Source: Rhizophagus clarus (Eukaryota > Glomeromycota > Glomeromycetes > Glomerales > Glomeraceae). Taken from it: a DNA stretch of 64,000 bases. This document shows positions 56,673 through 64,000 of this stretch, one piece after another (positions within the stretch are counted from its first letter, which is position 1; each line of letters opens with the position of its first letter). The stretch covers positions 62,001-126,000 of the forward strand of contig BLAL01000009.1 of assembly GCA_015698045.1 (NCBI GenBank), read 5' to 3'. The translations under genes and the position numbers were made by a program. The notes under the pieces were generated by a model that worked only from the letters and a program-made list of their open reading frames with translations, was not told where the DNA came from and ran no database searches.

Positions 56673-57814
56673 TTAAATATTATTTGATAATTCTCGTGCT
56701 TGTGACATGATTTGCTTTACTTCTTCGTTCGTTAATACACGAGTATCATCGTACCATGAAGCTAAAACAAAAAAAAATGAGCATTTTTTTATCAATTCGT
56801 AATAATTAACAGAAGACATATCAACATACCAACTGTACCAACAATTTGTGGGCATAAAAGAGCAATAGCTTCTTCAGTATCCTTCGTAAACATTTTCTAT
56901 ATTTCAAGAAAAAAACAAAATAAAAAAAAAAAATAAAATAAATATCTTGATTCCTTTAAGAAATAACTATATATTAATTATAAATATTTACCTGAGCATC
57001 TGATCCCATAACACCAGCGACTAAAACAATTTTACCACGATAACCCAAAATTTTTTTCAGTATGGTGATAGTGTTACGAGCGTCTTGTCCAGATTGAATA
57101 CCATCAGTACATATAATCAATGTGCCGTCTTCAGAAGTAGGTAAAGGCAAATTTAATGGACAACATTCTTTTTTTAGGGTTTCAAGTTTAACTCGCTAAA
57201 TATTTTTAAAATAAAAGAAAATTATTTTTAGATTTATCTAACAGATCCGCAGCATGCATAAATGGAGTCATACCTCTTCAGCTATTAAATTATCAACAGT
57301 TTCTTTCGAAATATCGCAACCCCTTTATTATTATTATTGTATTAATCACTTTTGTTAAATGTTATTACGATTATTACGTCATTATTTACCTGATGATTTG
57401 TTCTTTTAATAGTGGTTGATCGGATCTATCAGTGATGGCTCCAACTGTCATACCATCATATTGAAAAGAATTCACAAGAAATAAATCTAAAGGTAATTCT
57501 AATTCTTTTGCAATTTCAAATGCCAATGCAGTGGCATTTGGTTTGATAGATAGGACAACTGGAAAGAAATAAAATTTATTTTGTTAATTTTTGATTACTT
57601 TTTATTTAGTCACTTTGAAACTAAAAAAACTCGTACTAGTATCAGGACTGCGAGCGTAATAATTTATTAATTTAGCTAACATTACACCAGTCTCTTCTCT
57701 AGAAGAGAAACAAGGATTTAAATAGGCCCTTGAATTTGGAAGAGACATCCTATGACGTTTATTAAGTGAACTGCGGCGAGAGTTTGGACTTGCAAAAGAA
57801 TTTTCGGCCAACAT
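56673..57814 (-). CDS. Phosphoribosyltransferase-family protein, six exons, 251 aa
   Basis: Exons 57637-57814, 57390-57558, 57274-57322, 56992-57195, 56830-56896 and 56673-56761 join in phase with GT...AG introns and no stop. Start MLAENSFASPNSRRSSLNKR (57814; A at -3). The core follows the type-I PRTase family with N-terminal FSSREETGVMLAKLINYY, IVLSIKPNATALAFEIAKEL and LPLDLFLVNS, GAITDRSD, the PRPP-loop region GTLIICTDGIQSGQDARNT, and the C-terminal ASWYDDTRVLTNEEVKQIM (family: WYEDF-x-x-x-x-DEEV). This matches the stand-alone PRTase-like proteins related to mycobacterial Rv0571c rather than a known nucleotide-salvage enzyme. The loop, normally VDDG-x-x-TG-x-T, reads CTDGIQSGQDA, so substrate or activity may differ. 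Probably cytosolic. It is the clearest ordinary host gene in the window. Confidence 0.85.
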
Positions 57815-57920
57815 TTTTGGTTTTTGTTTTTCAAAAAAAAAAGTTTTTTTTTTTTTTAGCTTTTTCAAAATTATTTTTTTTGTAAAAAAAAAAGGACTTG
57901 TTGGGTGTAAAATTTCAGTC

Positions 57921-57930
57921 CTATTTATAT
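57921..57930 (-). promoter_or_regulatory. TATA-box candidate of the phosphoribosyltransferase-like gene
   Basis: ATATAAATAG on the minus strand, 107 bases before the ATG. A T-rich stretch (57838-57890) lies between. Confidence 0.4.
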
Positions 57931-59687
57931 TCACGAAACTATATAAATTCATAAAATAGCAGTTGTGAAAATCTTTCGATGGCGCGGGAGCATTTTTTTA
58001 GTTAGTGATTAATTAGTGATATTGGGTAACTTTAGATAAGATTATGCAGGAAAATTTGATAACAACCAAACAACAGGTTCTAAAAGCATTTAAACTCAGC
58101 CATTTATTAAAATCTATATAACCAAACAAAAGTTTTCTGATCATCTTATCACAATTCATCAGTGACGAAAATAATTACATATTATTCTAAATTTGGTAAA
58201 CTTTATCGATGAAAAAGTTATAAAAATTCTTTGCTTGCTATTTTTAGTTTCTTTTGATCTGGGGAAATTATGTTACAACAATGAAATAATTTTTATCTAA
58301 TTCTTACTTTTTTTTTTTTTTACTTTATATTGAAATGGATACGGTATGATTCTCACTTTTCAAAATATTAACGCAACGGTTTTTCAAATAACAATGTTTT
58401 GTAGGATTAGAGGTGTGTTACTCAAATGACCTTTTTTTTTTTTTTTGATATAAACTCATGACGAAAGATAACGAATTTATTATTTGCTTTTTGCGAGAAA
58501 TTTGTAGTACAATGTTTATTTTTCAAGCAAAGTTCCGGTTTATCATCAAACGGTTTTAAGGGATTCTAATATCAAGCGTCACTCCATTTATTTTCTCATG
58601 TTTCCCACGCCTAAATATCGTTCTGTATTGGGAAATCTTGAATCATACTTAACTGGAAATTTCACCCGCACATCACTTATAGCATACGATAATTATGATG
58701 ACTATACGAATCAATTATAGTCATATTAATTTTGTTAATTCGCATATCACCCATTCTTGTAGGGAGAAACCGGGGGTGGCTAAACTCGTTTTTCCGAATA
58801 TAATATGATTAGCAAGACAACTTCATATCAGATATAAAAAAAAATTTCCATTTTAATTTACAATTTTTAAATATCGATGTATTTGGATTTATATATCTAA
58901 AATAAAATTAATTGATATAACTAAATTTAATATTAACTTTGGATTTTTAATAATTATATTAAATTATATTATACCATTTATAATAATTTATAAATTAAAA
59001 TAAAATTAAATCAATAAATTAAATAAATAAAATTAAAATATAAGCTTACTATCCGTGATTATATATTACTATTAACTTCATGACATTAGCTAGATTTTGA
59101 TTTGTATTTACTGTAATATTTTTTGTTCCTATAATTAATAAATTTCACTTTCTAAAAGAATTAAAAAAAAAAAAAAAGATTATTACTATTAACAATTTTT
59201 ATTACTAAATTATCAAAAGTATATAACCTTCTTTAGTTAATTACCTTTCTTTATTTATAGTTTTCTAATTAATTATTTCTTAATAACTCTTTATTTAAGT
59301 TAAGTTAACCAATATTTATAAGTATTATATTAAAATCATCTGCTTTTCACTTTGAAAAACCTTTAAATCTTTGTATAGATCTTATCATCAATATTCTAAA
59401 AAAAAAGAAAAAACAAATTAGTAATAAATACTTTATTAAAAAATATTAAAAAAAATTAAAAATAAAACTTAAAATAAAAATAAATTAAAATAAATAATAA
59501 ATATTTCAGATAATTTATGAATTTTTTAATATTATAAAATTTTCAATTAAAGAATAAACTACTATAAAAAAAAAAATATTAAAAAAAATTGAAATTTACT
59601 AAATTTTATATATAAAACAAAATAATTTTTTTTTAAATAAATACATATTAGTATATTTTTGTAATTAGAGATGTTAACAGTCCAGTC
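57931..59687. other. Gene-poor stretch
   Basis: 57960-58800 is less AT-rich, with short GC-richer patches (58560-58640, 58740-58790), but no frame or RNA fold that I recognise. 58840-59680 is extremely AT-rich, with one pseudo-exon-like unit at about 59330-59430. Nothing else is seen. Confidence 0.4.
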
Positions 59688-60009
59688 TGATTTATTTTAG
59701 TCTGGTCTTTATTGATCTTTAGTCTAGAACCAGATTGAGACTAAGACTGATTAGTCCTATAAAACTGCAGTCTGAACTGCAGTCTTATAAAAAAAATTCA
59801 TAAAAAAAATTTTTTTTTTTTCAGATTCAAAATAACTGGTATTTTTTAGAAATATTTTGAATACTTAATGCTTTTAGCTTTTGAAAGTAAATTGATTAAA
59901 AAAAAAATTCTATTTAAATATTTCTTTATTTTAAAAATACTAAGATATTTAAAATTTTTAAAGGTAATAATACTTTTTTACATAATAAAAATGTAAAAAA
60001 ATAAAAGAA

Positions 60010-61970
60010 ATATTAATTTTCACTTTTATTATCACTATCTTCACTATTACTATCACTGTCTTCACTGTTTATCACTACTACTATCACTGTTTTTACTGTT
60101 AATAGTACTAGTATTTTCTTTATCATCATTATTATTTATAACTTTCAACTTATTTTCAATCCAACTTTTAAGACATAAAGTTGTATATACTGTTTCAGGA
60201 TCTAGCCTATTTCTGATTTGTGTAATAGTATTACCTACCACTGAAAAGCTTGCTCAAATGGTACATTTGTATCTTGTATAATTAAATAATCTTTTGTTAT
60301 TAATAAAAGTATGGGATAAGTTTTTTGATAAACATTTCACTATACTAACAAATCTGCATTAATATTATATGGTATACTTAAATAATTATTAATTTCATTA
60401 TATTCCTGATTTTTTGCATAATTTTGACTATTATTAATCATATTTAAAAAATAAGTTTGTAAATTTTGTGAAGTTATATTTGTTGTACTTGATGTAATTT
60501 GAGAATTTAATATATATAAAGAAAATAAAGTTTGTAAGTAATTAATATAATTTTTACATTCTTCTTGATCATTAAAAGTTGTAAGTCTGTAATATGAATC
60601 AAGAATTGCAGAAATAACTAATGAATTAAATATATATTTGTTCCAATAAGTTTCAAGTTTTTTATATATAGTATTTGCTAGATCTGATTGTTGTTGATAT
60701 TATAAAAAAGCTAATATTCCCAAAAAAACTAAGCGTAAATCTCCTTGTATTGGTATTAATTTTAATGAAAATAAAATAGTAGCTCTATACATAGGTTTTA
60801 ATACATTAAATAATTCTTAATAGCATATAAAAAATTAATTTAATTTTAAAATTAATTTGAATTTTGAATTAAAAATCAAAAAAAAAAATTGAAAATAGTA
60901 GTATATACTAAAATTTTTGGCCATTTAATATCTGTTGGATATAAATTTTTTAGTGTACTACTATGAGAATTTATCAAAATTTTCATTATATCTTGTATAG
61001 AAATTTGCTTTTTAATCATTTAGTAAGTTGCATTCCATCTTATATCTATATCTTGCATTAGTATAAGAAATTTTACATTTTTAATTTTACAAATGCTTTT
61101 AAAATTATCAATTAATAATTATGAATTTCTTATTTTATTAATAAATTTTTATAATTTGATAATAAAAGAATCCAAATGTTTTATTTTAGCCTTAATTGCC
61201 AAATTAATTATGTGTACAGCATACCTATTATGAGTAAATGTAAAATTAAAAAATTCTGCTTTTAATTCACTAGCAAGTTCTCTTCTATATGCTAATATAT
61301 TATTACTATTATTAATTATAAGAGATATAATTCTATTACTTATATTAAATTCTTGTAAACATCAGTTAGTTTAATTAAAATCAATTCTGCTAAATGGAAT
61401 CCCTTTAAAGAAATAAAATCTAATAAGCATTTTTTTATTTTCCAGTCATTGGTATTAAATGCAATACATTGTAATTCCTAAAAAAGCTGTATTATTAAAT
61501 GTAGAAGACCAAATATCAGTTATTAATGCAACTTTTGATATAAGATTATTAATTTCTGATTTAATATTTGTTCTTTTTATAAAAATAGTAAATTTACTTC
61601 TTTCTTTAAAGTTTGCCTACATGATAGATTATAATGTAGATTTAATATATAAACTAACTTCTAAAATTGTTCTTATTCAACAATAATAAAAGATTGCAAA
61701 TCTGCAGTAATTTATTGTATAAGTTTGTTTATTATAAATTTTTGTTCTACAGCAGTATATAAAAAATCATATAAAGATTTTTGTGATGATCTATATACAT
61801 ATGTAGAAGAATGAGTTCCTTTTAAGTGTTTACGAAGTGTTGAAGTAGAAATTAATGACTCATATTCTGCTTCATATAGTTGGCAGTTAAGTGATATAAT
61901 AACATTATTGTCATTTCTAATTTTTTGAAAAAAATTCTAAACATTTAACATTTTTATATAAAAAAAATGA
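60010..61970 (-). pseudogene. hAT transposase relic
   Basis: Near 61800-61900 a BED-finger-like part reads SLISTSTLRKHLKGTHSSTY. Near 60120-60270 the dimerisation block reads PFEQAFSVVGNTITQIRNRL (Q at one codon is a TGA in the relic's flank) and DPETVYTTLCLKSWIENKLK, followed by an Asp/Ser-rich tail. These are the two best-conserved parts of hAT transposases. The middle contains many stops and shifts. Its divergence from the 38044-40396 transposase shows a different hAT lineage. Confidence 0.7.
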
Positions 61971-62325
61971 AACTTTACTAAAAATGCCTATTTTTTTGAT
62001 ATACTTTTTATATGGTTACATTATTATTTTTATATGGTTTTAATCTATTTTGTTATTTATTAAAACTATGTTATCTAGGTTTATAATTTCATTACGAAAT
62101 AATGTCAAAAAATTACTTAAACAATTTTATAATATGAATGTAATTAAATTTAAATTGATTTCAAATTGTTTAATTAGTAAAAAATATATTGTAAATTTTA
62201 ATTGTAAAATATGTATATTATAAACTAATTTTCTAATGTAAAATTTAATTATCTAAATATTAATTCTATCATATATAGTCTGCTATGTAAAAATTAATTT
62301 TAAAGATACTTCTAAAAATGATATA

Positions 62326-62523
62326 TAGTAACATTTCTATAAGTGCACCTCCTTTGGAACCATAGTAAAAAAATAGCATAATATGCACTTAGAGAGGGAG
62401 TATATTTATAGAGAATAAAATATTAAGGGCTCTTATAAGTTGGAACTCAAGTGTACTATACACTTAGAGAGAATTTACATAATATGTGTACTTATAGAGG
62501 GTGCATTTATAAAGGTATTACTG
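62326..62523. mobile_element. 198-bp TA-MITE, copy 2
   Basis: Ends TAGTAACATTTCTATAAGTG and, complemented, CAGTAATACCTTTATAAATG; TA on both sides. Same family and exact length as 10951-11148. It sits between the transposase relic and array 4. Confidence 0.8.
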
Positions 62524-62559
62524 TATACCAACTGTCTGGTTTAGACAATAATATTGGCT

Positions 62560-63960
62560 TCTTTCTTGATTAATCTAATGTTTTTGATGTTTTTTAAACT
62601 TTTTTTACCATTCTTTAATTATGCAAAATTTTATACGTCTAAACAAATGATTAGTAAATAAAAAAAATTATAAAAAAAAGTTTTTGACTTTGGTGTTTTG
62701 TTTATAATCTAAAAGTTGAACATCATGTAATTTACATAAAATAAAGATAAAAAAGTTTTTTTTTTATTAAAGTTTTTGAATTTTTTATTTGAAAACCTAC
62801 CTAAAGATCCAGAATCAAAATTTAATCAAATGATTTCTATAAGATAGAAATAAATAAAGTTAACATTAATATAAATCATTTTTTTAAATAAAATTTTTGA
62901 TCTATGTGAAAACTTACTGCTTTTCAAAAATTGAACACTGAAATTTAATTAAAAAAATGCGCTTTTTTATTAAAGTTTTTGAATTTTGACTTTAAAACTT
63001 AATCTACATCTAATAATACCCAAATAATTAAGCCTATCTACAAAAGAAAAAAAATGGAATGTTAAAAATAGTTTGTTAAAAAAAAGGAGGAAACTACTAA
63101 ACTTACCAAAGGTTTAATATTTCCATCAGATTTTATCTAAAGAGCCAAGAAACAAACTTCTTAAAATAGAAAAAACTTTTGAATTTCATGTTCAAAGAGC
63201 TTGATCATTTATCTACATATTTTGTAAATGAGTAATTGTAATTATGATTTCGCTTTTATCATAAATAAACATGATCTTAAATGCTGTGATAGTAAATACT
63301 AATAAAGTAAATGTGATAATGTTTTTAATAAAAATCTACATTTCAGATCATCTAAAAAAAAGGTGAAGTAAAAAATTAGAAACGTTTGATTAAAATTAAT
63401 TTCTACTATAAAAAAACTTCAACTTATTTACCAAAAACTCATGCTTCTAAAGATCTGAAATAAATACTTTTATAACTTTTATACTGGATTTATGTATCAA
63501 CTGAATGATTGTATCTCTATTAATATATCTATATACCCTCATTAATAGACATGAAGCATGATAACCTAAAAAAATAGTAAAATGAAAAGTCAGTAAAAAT
63601 ATTTTATTAAAAGAATTAATCGAAAGTAATAATTAATTTTCATCAAACTTTTTATACATTGTCTAAATTTTCTAAAGAATCAGCCATCTATAAAACAAAA
63701 TAAATAAAATGTTAGTAATTGTTTTGTTAAAAAGAACAATTCAAAGTAAATAAAAAACTTCAAAAAAGAGTAAAAATAAAATATTAGTGAAACATTTTGC
63801 TAAAAGGAATAATTTAAAAAAATATTCTGAATTTTCCTACCAAAATTTTATATGCCAAAAGACTATAAATTTAAAAGTTTATTGATAAGTCTTTGAAGAT
63901 AGGTCAAATATGTTTAGAACTTTTTAAAAAAAATAAAAATGAAAAATGTATTAGTAAATG
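62560..63960 (-). repeat. Pseudo-exon tandem array 4
   Basis: Diverged units of about 110-150 bases on the minus strand, each with ATTACTAACATTTTATTT-like cores, acceptor-like TTTTGTAG/TTTATAG and donor-like G|GTAAGT or G|GTAGGA (for example TTTG|GTAAGT near 63110 and TTTG|GTAGGA near 63840). They lie upstream of the hAT transposase relic in its reading direction. Confidence 0.6.
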
Positions 63961-64000
63961 GTCATTCACTTAAAGAAATAAAATTCAAATATATATATAT

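Larger units (their letters stand above)
59688..64000 (-). mobile_element. Degraded hAT element carrying a pseudo-exon array (runs off the window)
   Basis: The left end starts CAGTCCAGTCTGATTTATTT and is followed by dense AGTCTGR/CAGTCTGAACTGCAGTCT subterminal repeats (59690-59790). Next, on the minus strand, come a decayed hAT transposase (60010-61970), a later MITE (62326-62523) and array 4 (62560 to the edge). The far terminus lies outside the window, so the extent is inferred. Confidence 0.5.

Noticed and set aside
56673-56855. Taking the 60-aa minus-strand frame here as a separate small protein.
   Set aside because: Only its second half is exon (the last exon of the phosphoribosyltransferase-like gene); the first half is intron sequence.

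Overview
This is a very AT-rich, repeat-dominated eukaryotic window. Its coding sequence is split by short introns (about 45-120 bp) with GTAAGT-like donors, TACTAAC-like branch sites and T-rich acceptors. Together with a C2H2 finger of the kind expanded in Glomeromycotina, trihelix/SANT-like and Plavaka-type genes, and an abundance of hAT, pogo and LINE relics, this suggests an arbuscular mycorrhizal fungus (Rhizophagus/Gigaspora-like). The assignment is an inference from style, not from a database match.

0-12.5 kb: a partial C2H2 zinc-finger gene runs off the left edge, followed by a short SANT-like fragment and a broken unknown gene. The rest is repeats: a 50-bp minisatellite, a 24-copy 21-bp satellite, several MITEs and the first of four 'pseudo-exon' arrays.

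12.5-32.2 kb: a 19.6-kb block is bounded by related inverted termini (TARTGTTAYGATC...) and a perfect 8-bp target duplication, CTTTCAAA. Inside lie two spliced genes of one unrecognised family (568 codons with one in-frame stop, and 385 aa), a 250-aa double zinc-knuckle gene, fragments of a Cdc20/Cdh1 gene and of a Tc1-like transposase, a 63-aa basic protein gene between inverted repeat arrays, and a five-exon Plavaka/CACTA-like transposase with a C-terminal BAH-like domain. It looks like a large cargo-bearing element or a nested stack inside a small hAT-type element.

32.2-55.4 kb: a transposon graveyard. A 3.6-kb pseudo-exon array is followed by an EN-RT-RNase H LINE into whose ORF1 an apparently intact hAT element (676-aa transposase, five exons) has inserted. 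A second LINE on the minus strand is split cleanly by a 3.5-kb pogo element and by two MITEs. A 1.47-kb hAT-like element then carries another pseudo-exon array.

55.4-64 kb: one ordinary host gene, a six-exon phosphoribosyltransferase-family protein (56673-57814, minus strand), a long gene-poor stretch, and a degraded hAT transposase whose upstream side is again a pseudo-exon array running off the right edge. Nonsense codons in the older elements are mostly explained by C-to-T or G-to-A changes.
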